From a candidate division TM6 bacterium GW2011_GWF2_28_16 (GTDB lineage Bacteria > Babelota > Babeliae > Babelales > UASB340): a stretch of 34,674 nucleotides of DNA. Below are positions 7,626-14,315 of the stretch, piece after piece; positions within the stretch are counted from its first letter, which is position 1; every line of letters starts with the position of its first letter. The stretch is from NCBI GenBank assembly GCA_000989185.1, contig LBNX01000006.1:1-34674 (forward strand), read 5' to 3'. Below the pieces are notes generated by a model, which did not search any database, was not told the origin of the DNA, and saw nothing but the letters and a program-made list of their open reading frames with translations. Position numbers and translations under genes: made by a program.

Positions 7626-7997
7626 TTATTCTTCTGGTAAGTCCTTAACAGCTTCATCCAAAAGAGCATTAATTTTTCTTTCTTTTTCTTTTTGTTCATC
7701 ATAAAGAAATACTAAATTTGTTGCATATCTAGCCTGAATAATTTGAGCAAGCGCATGTCTTAACGAAGATTTATACATTTTTAAAATAGGCAAAGCTTTA
7801 TCAAACTCAGCCTTATCTGTATATGTCGAAAAATATACAAAACAAATACCATAATCATTTGATAATGTTACGCGAGTAACAAAAACTTTGATTAAATCTG
7901 GTTCATCAAGAGCCAACGTTCTAATTAAATTTGATACTTCATGAAAAAAAAGGGAGGTTTTTTGCTCCCTTTTTCTATTTGATGGCTTAAAATCCAT
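7626..7997 (-). CDS. rbfA: ribosome-binding factor A
   Basis: Binds the 30S subunit and helps mature the 16S rRNA 5' end and helix 44 region. The 123-aa product has the expected KH-like order: R-rich N-terminus and SNLIRTLAL helix, IKVFVTRVTLSNDYGICFVY strand block, then LRHALAQIIQARYATNLVFLYDE, matching LRxxLAxxlxxRxxPxLxFxxD. It is placed between rpsU and kdsD with 2-nt gaps on both sides rather than beside infB, where it sits in many bacteria. Translation is probably coupled to its neighbours. Confidence 0.88.
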   Translation of the reverse strand: MDFKPSNRKREQKTSLFFHEVSNLIRTLALDEPDLIKVFVTRVTLSNDYGICFVYFSTYTDKAEFDKALPILKMYKSSLRHALAQIIQARYATNLVFLYDEQKEKERKINALLDEAVKDLPEE

Positions 7998-7999
7998 TT

Positions 8000-8218
8000 T
8001 TATTTACTTCTGTTCAAATAAGCTTCAGGATTTCTCATGTAGTTATTTTTTATAGCGCGCATTAATCTTTTACGTCTTTTTTGAGTTGCAGGTTCATGAT
8101 AAACAACACGCTTCATATCACGAATAACGCCTTCACGTTCAGTCTTTTTTTTAAGCTGTCTTAAGCTTCTTTCAAGATTCTCGCCGACATTAACTTCTAT
8201 GTTAAAAACCTTTTTCAT
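8000..8218 (-). CDS. rpsU: 30S ribosomal protein S21
   Basis: Small basic protein of the 30S platform that helps initiation. The 72 residues match bS21: N-terminal strand (FNIEVNVGENLERSLRQLKKK), a Gly-containing turn (TEREGVIRDMKRV), HEPATQKRRKR, then a basic helix. It is the first gene of the operon, with a clear promoter about 60-90 nt upstream. The ribosome site AAAGGCGGT lies further than usual from the ATG. Confidence 0.92.
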   Translation of the reverse strand: MKKVFNIEVNVGENLERSLRQLKKKTEREGVIRDMKRVVYHEPATQKRRKRLMRAIKNNYMRNPEAYLNRSK

Positions 8219-8278
8219 TAGGTATAAACACCGCCTTTAATAATTTTAAATGTAATTAAAACAACTAACACTGGGTAC

Positions 8279-8307
8279 ATTATATGACAATTTTGGTATT
8301 TATACAA
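8279..8307 (-). promoter_or_regulatory. sigma-70-type promoter of the rpsU operon
   Basis: On the minus strand TTGTAT (8307-8302), a 17-nt spacer and a perfect TATAAT (8284-8279), placing the start near 8272 and giving a leader of about 50 nt. The flanks carry ACCGCCTT (8313-8306, overlapping the -35) and AAGGCGGT (at the rpsU ribosome site), an 8-bp inverted pair. Only one arm would be in the transcript. Confidence 0.75.
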
Positions 8308-8325
8308 GGCGGTAATAAATAGATT

Positions 8326-9837
8326 CTAAAATACAAAAGTCATAGTACCCAATACCGTAGTATCTCTATAAACTCTACGACCACTTAAATGCGTCTGAAA
8401 GCCCAACCCAATCTGCAATCCTGGAGTAAAGCTATACTCAACTCCACCCTGCAAAATTGTAGCCCACCATTTTGAATTTTCTTCGTTAACACTTGGCACA
8501 AAATAGGCGTTTCGCTCAGAATCATGTTCTTGCATTGTTATCTTGTCTCTATTATGTCTTAAATATACAAAATCTAGATAAGCCGAAAAATGGTCTATAA
8601 ATTCTGGTGCATACATAGATGCATCAAAATGCCATAATAAGCCTGGTTCTTTTTTAATATTGGCCTTCCATGGAAAAACACCCTGTTGCAATTCATGATT
8701 TGCAATACGTTGACCATCTAAATTTCTATCAAAAAAATAAGCTATGCCGCCACCAAAACCAAATTGTATAGTTCCAGGTAAATCAAAGTTTATTGCACCA
8801 TCTACAGTAAGACCCCAAAAACCATTATTACCAGTTGGTAACGAAAATGCTGAATCTGGATTTTGTTCTTTACCGGTTGGCAGCCATGCACCTACGGCTA
8901 AATATGGTACTAAGCTTACTTGAAGTTCATCTTCATTATCCATTAAATCAAAGCTTGGACGTAAAAATAACTGTATAAACGTATCTTCTAACGTTGTTTC
9001 TTGATGAGCATAAGTATCAAGCCCTACTTCATCATAAATATCCTGCATAATATCCTGCTGGCGCATGTACTTATAAATATAATCAGGTGTAGTTACAGGT
9101 ATAGCTTCATTTGGCCATGTAGGTTGAAAGCTTGTATCATTTACAAAATTTGGTGTTTGCTTGTAATCTACAAGTCCAGATTTAACATTTACCCCAATTC
9201 CCTTTTTAAAAACAAAATTTAAATCTAAACGTAAACCATATTTTTCGTAATCTGTATAAGTTTTGGCAAAATATTTATTAAATGTTGCCTGATCATATTG
9301 TGTTATATCTGTAAAAGAATAATCTAAACCTTCATAATCATAAGTAGTTGGATTCACTACCGGATTATTTTCGGCCAAATTATCTAACACTCGCCAGGCA
9401 TCACTTATTTTTGGGTAGCTAGATCTTGTTGCTGCATTAGGTATATAAGTTGTCGCTACTGCTGCAGGCTCCAGCACAAAAGTTTTATTTGTAGGTGCAG
9501 CCTTTATTTGATTATCTTCAACGCCATAAAAAAGACCAAAAATGTTCCAGCGCCCAAAAATATCCCCCGTAGGAGTTTTTGATCCATCAGCATCATTTGC
9601 TCCATTAGGCCCACGCGAATATGCAGCATGCTGATAAAATGGAGTCAAGTTTAAACTGACATTAAATTTATCATCCATTTTATGTTTAAAACGATCAATA
9701 CCTCTTATAGTATGCATTACAAATGGATCGTACTGATTATACATTGGTACAGAGTATAAATTTAAGTTTATTAATAAAATAAAAATTAAATTTATTAAAA
9801 ATAAAATTCGCTTATAAAATGCCTGAAAAAAATTCAT
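8326..9837 (-). CDS. outer-membrane beta-barrel protein (503 aa, family not identified)
   Basis: A Sec signal peptide (about residues 1-29: basic start, long hydrophobic core, LYS/VP) precedes a protein rich in alternating hydrophobic/polar strands and aromatic residues. Examples are FNVSLNLTPFYQHAA, YGLRLDLNFVFKKGIGVNVKSGLVDY, VPYLAVGAWLPTG and IQFGFGGGIAYFF. It ends LGTMTFVF, the terminal aromatic residue expected for BAM-inserted barrels. A porin- or transporter-like role is likely, but I cannot name the family. The barrel is monocistronic with its own promoter (9895-9924), and AAGGGAAAG precedes the ATG. Lineage-specific barrels of this kind are candidates for surface proteins facing the host. 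Confidence 0.75.
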   Translation of the reverse strand: MNFFQAFYKRILFLINLIFILLINLNLYSVPMYNQYDPFVMHTIRGIDRFKHKMDDKFNVSLNLTPFYQHAAYSRGPNGANDADGSKTPTGDIFGRWNIFGLFYGVEDNQIKAAPTNKTFVLEPAAVATTYIPNAATRSSYPKISDAWRVLDNLAENNPVVNPTTYDYEGLDYSFTDITQYDQATFNKYFAKTYTDYEKYGLRLDLNFVFKKGIGVNVKSGLVDYKQTPNFVNDTSFQPTWPNEAIPVTTPDYIYKYMRQQDIMQDIYDEVGLDTYAHQETTLEDTFIQLFLRPSFDLMDNEDELQVSLVPYLAVGAWLPTGKEQNPDSAFSLPTGNNGFWGLTVDGAINFDLPGTIQFGFGGGIAYFFDRNLDGQRIANHELQQGVFPWKANIKKEPGLLWHFDASMYAPEFIDHFSAYLDFVYLRHNRDKITMQEHDSERNAYFVPSVNEENSKWWATILQGGVEYSFTPGLQIGLGFQTHLSGRRVYRDTTVLGTMTFVF

Positions 9838-9894
9838 TATCTTTCCCTTCTAAAATTTTAAAGCAAAATTAGCTTTCTTAATTTTTATACTTTT

Positions 9895-9924
9895 TTTATA
9901 TCAATAAGAGATTATTTAGGTCAA
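9895..9924 (-). promoter_or_regulatory. promoter of the outer-membrane protein gene
   Basis: On the minus strand TTGACC (9924-9919), 18-nt spacer, TATAAA (9900-9895). The leader contains a small AAAGC/GCTTT hairpin (9860-9876 region) before the AAGGGA ribosome site. Confidence 0.6.
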
Positions 9925-9997
9925 GAACTATATAATTTTATAAATATTATTCTTTTATGTTAACGATTTTTTTGCTAGTTTAAAAAGTAGTTTTATA

Positions 9998-10270
9998 GTG
10001 TTTAATTATTTTATTTTATTTATTATTTTAATTTTTATGTACAGCAAATATTATACTGCTAAAAGTTTAAAATCCATGACCTGGTTTATATTTGGCGTTT
10101 TTAGAAACGAAGAAAATGTAGCGTTTGGAAGAACTCTAGATAAAAATGAATCTTTATTAGAATTTTTTGTATCCCCAAATTACGAAGCACACTTTTTAAA
10201 AGTTGCAAATTACTTATCACAAAAGGGATATCTTTTCGAGCTTAAGGAAAAAGTAAATAGATTAAAATAA
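9998..10270 (+). CDS. small protein, possibly DUF4911-like (90 aa)
   Basis: The function is unknown. The core, roughly residues 27-75, reads TWFIFGVFRNEENVAFGR, then TLD, then LLEFFVSPNYEAHFLKVANYL. This resembles from memory the DUF4911 pattern (I-x-F-x-x-E-x-x-x-x-x-A-x-x-R-T-L-D followed by a beta strand and helix); treat that as tentative. The frame can start at GTG 9998, which adds a hydrophobic N-terminus that could anchor it, or at ATG 10037. Neither has a good ribosome site. Its 3' end overlaps the convergent rnhB by 9 nt, with no terminator visible between them. Confidence 0.55.
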   Translation: MFNYFILFIILIFMYSKYYTAKSLKSMTWFIFGVFRNEENVAFGRTLDKNESLLEFFVSPNYEAHFLKVANYLSQKGYLFELKEKVNRLK

Positions 10271-10972
10271 ACAAATTTGTTTTTCGTGATTTTTAATTAA
10301 ATTATTTTTTGCCTGAATTTTACCCAAAAAACTTTTTCTATGAATTATAGATATCCCATTACTATTAATTATATTTAAATGCTCACTGGTGCCATAGCCC
10401 TTATGAGCTTTAAAATTAAATTCAGGAAATATATTATTTATTTTGTCCATTAAATTATCTCTAAATACTTTTGCTACAATAGAAGCCGCCGCAATAGATG
10501 TAGAATAAGTTTCGCCTTTTGGAAAATGGTAAAATTCAAGCCCATTCTTTAACCCTTCGACTACGTGGCAGGCCACTGCGCTCAGGGCGAACGGGCTTAA
10601 CGGCATGGCATCACTAAGTACAAATTCAAGATCTAAAATATTAAATTTATTTTGATAAATTAATTGCAAAAGTGCTTTTTGCATAGCTAATTTTGTTGCT
10701 TGATAAATATTAAACTTATCGATTTTTTTGTGATCAAAAATAGCAATAGAATAAAAACAGTTTTTATTAATCCAAACAAAAGCCTCTTCGCGCTCTTGCT
10801 TGGTCATAATTTTAGAATCTTTTAAATTGTTATAATTTGTATTAACAGGCAAAACACAAGCTGCCGTTACAACCGGACCGGCAAGGCACCCCCTGCCAAC
10901 TTCATCAAGGCCACAGACAAGCTTATTATTTTGCCAAGCTTTATTTTCATAAAAATTTTTAGTCAACTTCAT
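10262..10972 (-). CDS. rnhB: ribonuclease HII with an in-frame palindromic insert
   Basis: Cuts RNA in RNA-DNA hybrids and at single ribonucleotides in DNA. GLDEVGRGCLAGPVV (D23, E24), LSDAMPL (D121) and SIAAASIVAKVFRD give the four acidic residues of the type 2 active site. HKGYGTSEHL is the conserved C-terminal motif. At 236 aa it is somewhat longer than usual. The extra length comes from residues 127-140 (PFALSAVACHVVEG), between the third catalytic Asp and FYHFPKGE, encoded by a GC-rich imperfect palindrome (10553-10595) in an otherwise A+T-rich gene. The frame stays open and every catalytic residue is present, so the enzyme is probably active with an extra surface loop. Confidence 0.92.
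   Translation of the reverse strand: MKLTKNFYENKAWQNNKLVCGLDEVGRGCLAGPVVTAACVLPVNTNYNNLKDSKIMTKQEREEAFVWINKNCFYSIAIFDHKKIDKFNIYQATKLAMQKALLQLIYQNKFNILDLEFVLSDAMPLSPFALSAVACHVVEGLKNGLEFYHFPKGETYSTSIAAASIVAKVFRDNLMDKINNIFPEFNFKAHKGYGTSEHLNIINSNGISIIHRKSFLGKIQAKNNLIKNHEKQICLF
10553..10595. repeat. GC-rich imperfect palindromic element inserted in frame in rnhB
   Basis: The 43-bp core contains 30 G/C against a strongly A+T-rich background. It runs from CCCTTCGACTACG to CGCTCAGGGCGAACGGG around a GTGGC-AG-GCCAC centre (10565-10576). It is bracketed by a further inverted pair, AAGCCCATTC (10538-10547) and GAACGGGCTT (10589-10598), with one mismatch. The outer halves resemble the CCCTTCGAC...CTCAGGGCGAACGGG type of dispersed palindrome seen in many bacterial genomes. 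It is translated as part of RNase HII, as are Rickettsia palindromic elements. No second copy is present in this window. Confidence 0.75.
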
Positions 10973-11035
10973 TTAACAAATCTTTAATTCAGGTAGGGTA
11001 ATATTCAAAAAATAAAAATTATTTATTTATTCTAT

Positions 11036-11106
11036 TTGACACAATATATTTTAATTACAATAATAACACAAGATAATTTTTTATTAATAAATTGAGGAGA
11101 ATTTCT
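11036..11106 (+). promoter_or_regulatory. promoter region and ribosome site of the first XRE/S24 regulator
   Basis: A perfect TTGACA at 11036-11041 is followed by several possible -10 boxes (TACAAT 11056-11061, TAATAA 11061-11066), none at ideal spacing. TTGAGGAG (11092-11099) is the ribosome site and fixes the start at ATG 11107. The 9-mer TACAATAAT (11056-11064) also occurs upstream of the paralogue (14132-14140, minus strand). Confidence 0.45.
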
Positions 11107-11787
11107 ATGTCAACAACCCAGCTTAGAGTAAAAGAACTACTACGCGAAAGAGGATGGACAACAAAGGTTTTGGCAGAAAAGACAGGAATGTCAGAAAGTT
11201 ATTTAACGCATATTAAAAATGGAACCAGAAGATGGAACGAAGATTCATTGCGCAAACTTTCTACAGCATTTGACCTTTCGCCTATAGATCTTTTTGTACA
11301 TAAAAAATCTAGAACAGATGAAGTATCAACAACTGTTAAAATGCCAGAAAGTGCCAATGTAGAACTTCAGTTAAAAGCTGTACCTGTTGTTGGCCAAATT
11401 CCTGCGAATCCATCTGCATATAATAATCAAATGGTTCAAGTAACATCCGGATTTAAAGATGTATTTGTTCCTGTATTTAATATTACAGATGACGCAATGT
11501 TCTGCCTTTATATAAAAAATAATTCTATGGCTCCAAATTTTATAAAGGGAGATTATTTAATTGTCTCTCCAGAAAGTTGGACCAGATCTGGTGATATTGC
11601 AGCTGTAGAATATACAGCAAATAATAGCAGCACACCAACAAGAGCAATAATGCAAATTACATACATGGATGATTTTATTGTTCTAGAATCTGTAAATCAT
11701 AAAACTGCACCTATTGCTTTAGTTAAGGGAAAAGATAGTTTTAGAGTTATTGGTAAAGTAATACACAGATATCAAAAACTTGGCTAA
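11107..11787 (+). CDS. XRE-type regulator with degenerate S24 (LexA/CI-like) domain, copy A
   Basis: 226-aa predicted DNA-binding protein. Residues 5-62 form an XRE helix-turn-helix (recognition region MSESYLTHIKNG). Residues 90-226 form an S24 peptidase fold, as in LexA, UmuD and CI (NNSMAPNFIKGDYLIVSP, WTRSGDI, LESVNHKTAP, IGKVI). The Ser is kept (S140), but the position of the catalytic Lys (VKRL in LexA) reads IMQI (M182). The Ala-Gly cleavage site is Ala-Asn (A100-N101). Self-cleavage is therefore unlikely, and the domain probably serves for dimerisation or ligand sensing. ATG 11107 was chosen because GAGGAG lies just upstream; a TTG at 11092 is part of that site. A HAS-barrel-like gene follows 14 nt downstream. 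Its paralogue is at 13412-14104. Confidence 0.8.
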   Translation: MSTTQLRVKELLRERGWTTKVLAEKTGMSESYLTHIKNGTRRWNEDSLRKLSTAFDLSPIDLFVHKKSRTDEVSTTVKMPESANVELQLKAVPVVGQIPANPSAYNNQMVQVTSGFKDVFVPVFNITDDAMFCLYIKNNSMAPNFIKGDYLIVSPESWTRSGDIAAVEYTANNSSTPTRAIMQITYMDDFIVLESVNHKTAPIALVKGKDSFRVIGKVIHRYQKLG

Positions 11788-11801
11788 ATCATGGCTAAAT
11801 A

Positions 11802-12392
11802 ATGGCTGATGCATACGCAGAAATTATAGAAAGTAATTTAAATAGTTTTATAGCGCAAAGTTGGGATTATAAAATTTGTCCCAACTTTGCATCACTTGTT
11901 CAAACTGAATCTAATAATAAAATAATTTATGGTATTATCACAAGCATACAAACAAGCACAACTGATCCTATGCACTACCCATTTACATATAAAAAAACTC
12001 AAGAAGAATTAAAAATAGATAATCCAGAAATTTTTGAATTTTTAAAAACTATATTTACAGTTAATATAATAGGTTATAAAGAAAATAATAATAATTTTAT
12101 AGAATATTGCACTCCTCCAGAACCTGCTTTAATACATTCTTTTATTGAAAACTGCAATCCAGAAATTACTCAAGAAATTTTTTTAGATAAAAATAATAAA
12201 TTTTTAAATTTGTTATTTTTAAGTGAAATACAAAATATAGATGAATTATTAATTAATATTTTAAAAAATTTAAAAAATAATAATTTAATTTCTCAAAAAT
12301 ATATGCACAATTTTTGTAACAAATACTCACTATTAACAAACAATGATTATAAAAGATTAAAATTATTTTTAAACAGAATTACAGAAATTTAA
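11802..12392 (+). CDS. HAS-barrel-like protein (196 aa), co-transcribed with regulator A
   Basis: The N-terminal half (about 28-115) resembles the HAS-barrel proteins best known from cyanobacteria. It has FASLVQTES, YGIITSIQTSTTDP, EELKIDNPEIFEFLKTIFTVNIIGY and the closing YCTPPEPALIHSFIE (pattern Y-x-P-P-x-P-x-x-I-H-x-F). Such six-stranded barrels occur as the N-terminal part of HerA and in ATP synthase-type proteins, where they serve in assembly; a stand-alone role is unknown to me. The C-terminal half is Asn/Leu-rich and helical. The start ATG lies 14 nt after the regulator stop with no ribosome site, so it probably relies on coupled translation. Short repeats of TGGCTAAAT surround the junction. 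A terminator follows. Confidence 0.6.
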   Translation: MADAYAEIIESNLNSFIAQSWDYKICPNFASLVQTESNNKIIYGIITSIQTSTTDPMHYPFTYKKTQEELKIDNPEIFEFLKTIFTVNIIGYKENNNNFIEYCTPPEPALIHSFIENCNPEITQEIFLDKNNKFLNLLFLSEIQNIDELLINILKNLKNNNLISQKYMHNFCNKYSLLTNNDYKRLKLFLNRITEI

Positions 12393-12398
12393 GTTAAT

Positions 12399-12429
12399 AA
12401 AAAATCCCAGTTATTCACTGGGATTTTTT
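12399..12429. terminator. bidirectional terminator between the HAS-barrel gene and rpsR
   Basis: AAAAAATCCCAG (12399-12410), loop TTATTCA, CTGGGATTTTTT (12418-12429). A perfect 12-bp stem with A and T tracts, usable from both strands. It ends the plus-strand operon from 11107 and the minus-strand rpsF-rpsR operon. Confidence 0.93.
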
Positions 12430-12461
12430 ATTAATTATAAAATATATTTTTATATATTATT

Positions 12462-12746
12462 TTATCTACTAATAGAGCAATAAGCCAAAAGAGCCATAGA
12501 TCTTGCTATTTTTATTTGATTAGAAAGTTCTCTTTGATGATGAAAACAATTTCCAGAAACTCTTGATGGTAATATCTTACCACGTTCTGTTAAAAAATTT
12601 CTTAACAAATTAATATTCTTATAATCTAAAAATTCTTCCTGCTCTGCATCAGAACAAAATCTACAATGCTTTTGACCAACAAAGCCTTGTTTACGAATTT
12701 TCTTTTTTAATAGTCTTGAACTAACTTTTAATTTAAATTTTGACAT
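12462..12746 (-). CDS. rpsR: 30S ribosomal protein S18
   Basis: Binds S6 on the 30S platform. The 94-aa product has CRFC (29-32), [45 protein letters not shown] and Y near the end, all typical of bS18, including the Cys residues of the zinc-type subgroup. It lies 23 nt downstream of rpsF, in the common rpsF-rpsR order; no ssb gene lies between them. Confidence 0.93.
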   Translation of the reverse strand: MSKFKLKVSSRLLKKKIRKQGFVGQKHCRFCSDAEQEEFLDYKNINLLRNFLTERGKILPSRVSGNCFHHQRELSNQIKIARSMALLAYCSISR

Positions 12747-12769
12747 ATTTACCTTTCTATTAAACTAAA

Positions 12770-13198
12770 TTAAGCAGCATCACCATCATCTTGAGAATCT
12801 AAAAATTTATCAATTTTATTCTCTTTTATAAAAGAGTCTAAATTGCCAACTCTAGAATTCACAGATTCAGGCTTTCTATATTCTGCGCCCTTTTTAGCAT
12901 CTAACCTTACAGTAACATGTCTTAAAGAAATTTCGTTATATTTCAATCTAAAAAAAGATTCGATTTCTTTAAAAAGACCTGTTGCAGACTCTTGAGGAAT
13001 TTCATAACGAATTAAAACATAAACACCATAATCATTATGCTTTACAGTGTATGCTAAACGTTGTTTGCCCCAATTGTCAAAAATAACAAGTCGGCCCTTA
13101 AATTGGGCTGTGATATCATCAAAATACTTTTCCAACATATCAAGTTCATCTTTTGTAACATGACTATTGGCAAGTACTAATGTTTCGTAACGTAACAT
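12770..13198 (-). CDS. rpsF: 30S ribosomal protein S6
   Basis: Binds S18 on the 30S platform. MLRYETLVLANS, then QFKGRLVIFDNWGKQRLAYTVKHNDYGVYVLIRYE and LRHVTVRLD follow the bS6 ferredoxin-like fold. The C-terminus carries about 35 extra residues, ending in an acidic SQDDGDAA. I place the start at ATG 13198, with GGAG ten bases upstream. The open frame continues upstream to 13252 through the leader hairpin, and that part should not be translated. Expression is probably controlled by the S6:S18 hairpin at 13234-13270. Confidence 0.92.
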   Translation of the reverse strand: MLRYETLVLANSHVTKDELDMLEKYFDDITAQFKGRLVIFDNWGKQRLAYTVKHNDYGVYVLIRYEIPQESATGLFKEIESFFRLKYNEISLRHVTVRLDAKKGAEYRKPESVNSRVGNLDSFIKENKIDKFLDSQDDGDAA

Positions 13199-13233
13199 AA
13201 TACAGATTCTCCAAAAAATTATATAAATTTCAT

Positions 13234-13270
13234 AAGGAGATAGCCAAAACATTTGGCTAACGGGATCCTT
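13234..13270 (-). promoter_or_regulatory. S6:S18-type ribosomal-protein leader hairpin upstream of rpsF
   Basis: In the rpsF transcript AAGGA (13270-13266) pairs with TCCTT (13238-13234). An asymmetric bulge TCCCGT (13265-13260) faces TC. A perfect 8-bp stem TAGCCAAA/TTTGGCTA (13259-13252, 13248-13241) is closed by a 3-nt loop. This arrangement, with CCG in the bulge under a hairpin just before rpsF, is the layout described for the S6:S18-binding autoregulatory motif, which mimics the 16S binding site. Confidence 0.72.
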
Positions 13271-13282
13271 AAACGTGACTAT

Positions 13283-13310
13283 AGATTATCAAAATAAACG
13301 TTAAATGCAA
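13283..13310 (-). promoter_or_regulatory. probable promoter of rpsF-rpsR
   Basis: On the minus strand TTGCAT (13310-13305), 16-nt spacer, TAATCT (13288-13283). The predicted start near 13277 puts the S6:S18 hairpin at the 5' end of the message. It lies downstream of the terminator at 13334-13364. Confidence 0.45.
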
Positions 13311-13333
13311 ACACTTTTTCTTTTATATACAAC

Positions 13334-13364
13334 AAAAAAGCCCCTAAAAAAAAGGGGCTTTTTT
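13334..13364. terminator. bidirectional terminator after the second XRE/S24 regulator
   Basis: AAAAAAGCCCC (13334-13344) and GGGGCTTTTTT (13354-13364) around an A/T loop form a perfect 11-bp stem. It lies 47 nt past the stop of copy B on the minus strand and insulates it from rpsF. Confidence 0.93.
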
Positions 13365-13411
13365 GAGCTAATTTTCTAAATAAGTGAGATTTTACACACT
13401 TAACTAATTTT

Positions 13412-14104
13412 TTATAACATTTTTTGATATCTAAAAATAACTTTACCAATTATTCTAAAATTATCTTTTCCACGAACTAATGCTTTTGGAGCAGTTTTAT
13501 GGTTTACAGACTCTAATACTACAAAGTCATCCATATAATTGACCTGCATTATACATCTTTGTTTTGCTTCTTCATCACCAAATTCAACAGCAACTATATC
13601 ACCTGATCTAGTCCATGTTGCAGGAGAAATTACTAAAAAATCACCTTTAACAAATTTGGGAGACATAGCATTATCTTGCACTTCTAATGCAAAGATATTT
13701 TCATCATCTGATCCTAATACAGGAACGAATTTATCATTATTGCCTGCGGCAACTTGCATCAACCTATTATTGTATTTTGTCGGTTCTGCTGGAATTTCGT
13801 TAACAACAGGTGCTACATACATCTGTAAATTAACATTTTCCAAATCAGTAATCGCAATATCAACAACTGGCATTCCAAGTCCTGGCGTAGTACCATCGCT
13901 TTCTTTTCTTGATAATAATATCTCTGATGGGTGCAATTCAAAAGCTATTGCAAGCTTTTTTAATGCGTCTTCATTCCATCGCCTTGTTCCATTTTTGATA
14001 TGTGTCAAATAACTTTCCGACATACCGGTCTTTTCTGCCAAAACCTTAGTCGTCCAGCGCTTTTCTCTTAAAAGCTCCTTGACTCTTAATTTAGTTGAAA
14101 TCAT
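13412..14104 (-). CDS. XRE-type regulator with inactive S24 (LexA/CI-like) domain, copy B
   Basis: 230-aa paralogue of the regulator at 11107-11787. Residues 17-46, covering the DNA-recognition helix, are identical in the two proteins although many codons differ, so both should read the same operator. The S24 half has lost all autocleavage elements. The Ser position is Ala (QDNAMSPKF, A146), the Lys position is Met (CIMQV, M186), and the Ala-Gly site is Ala-Glu (A106-E107). The linker (65-95) is the most divergent part. ATG 14104 has GGAGG five bases upstream; the TTG at 14116 is part of that site. It is monocistronic between its own promoter (14187-14215) and a strong terminator. Role unknown; a constitutive or ligand-responsive repressor is inference. 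Confidence 0.8.
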   Translation of the reverse strand: MISTKLRVKELLREKRWTTKVLAEKTGMSESYLTHIKNGTRRWNEDALKKLAIAFELHPSEILLSRKESDGTTPGLGMPVVDIAITDLENVNLQMYVAPVVNEIPAEPTKYNNRLMQVAAGNNDKFVPVLGSDDENIFALEVQDNAMSPKFVKGDFLVISPATWTRSGDIVAVEFGDEEAKQRCIMQVNYMDDFVVLESVNHKTAPKALVRGKDNFRIIGKVIFRYQKML

Positions 14105-14155
14105 GATAACCTCCAAAACATTACAAACTAAATTATTGTATATTCAATCATAAAT

Positions 14156-14215
14156 AAAAAGCTTTTAAGCCTTTTTAATTATTTTCATAATAGAATGATT
14201 ATTTCTTATGGACAA
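14156..14215 (-). promoter_or_regulatory. promoter and leader hairpin of regulator B
   Basis: On the minus strand TTGTCC (14215-14210), 17-nt spacer, TATTAT (14192-14187). In the leader, AAAAAGGC (14176-14169) and GCTTTTT (about 14161-14155) can form a bulged hairpin followed by T-rich sequence. It could be an operator or weak attenuator. The leader is about 75 nt long. Confidence 0.5.
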
Positions 14216-14315
14216 ATGCTAAACTCAAAAATCCCTAAAAAATTACAATTAATGCAGTTTTTTTAAAAAAAATAAATAGTTTCTAATAGAAATCATGTTT
14301 TTTAAATAAAATCGC

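Noticed and set aside
12770-13252. Longer S6 frame starting at 13252
   Set aside because: The extra 18 residues would be translated through the leader hairpin; GGAG at proper distance and the conserved bS6 N-terminus both indicate ATG 13198.
11092-14116. The two CI/LexA-like regulators as marks of a prophage
   Set aside because: No integrase, structural, replication or lysis gene is near; the regulators sit among ribosomal protein genes, rnhB and ftsY.
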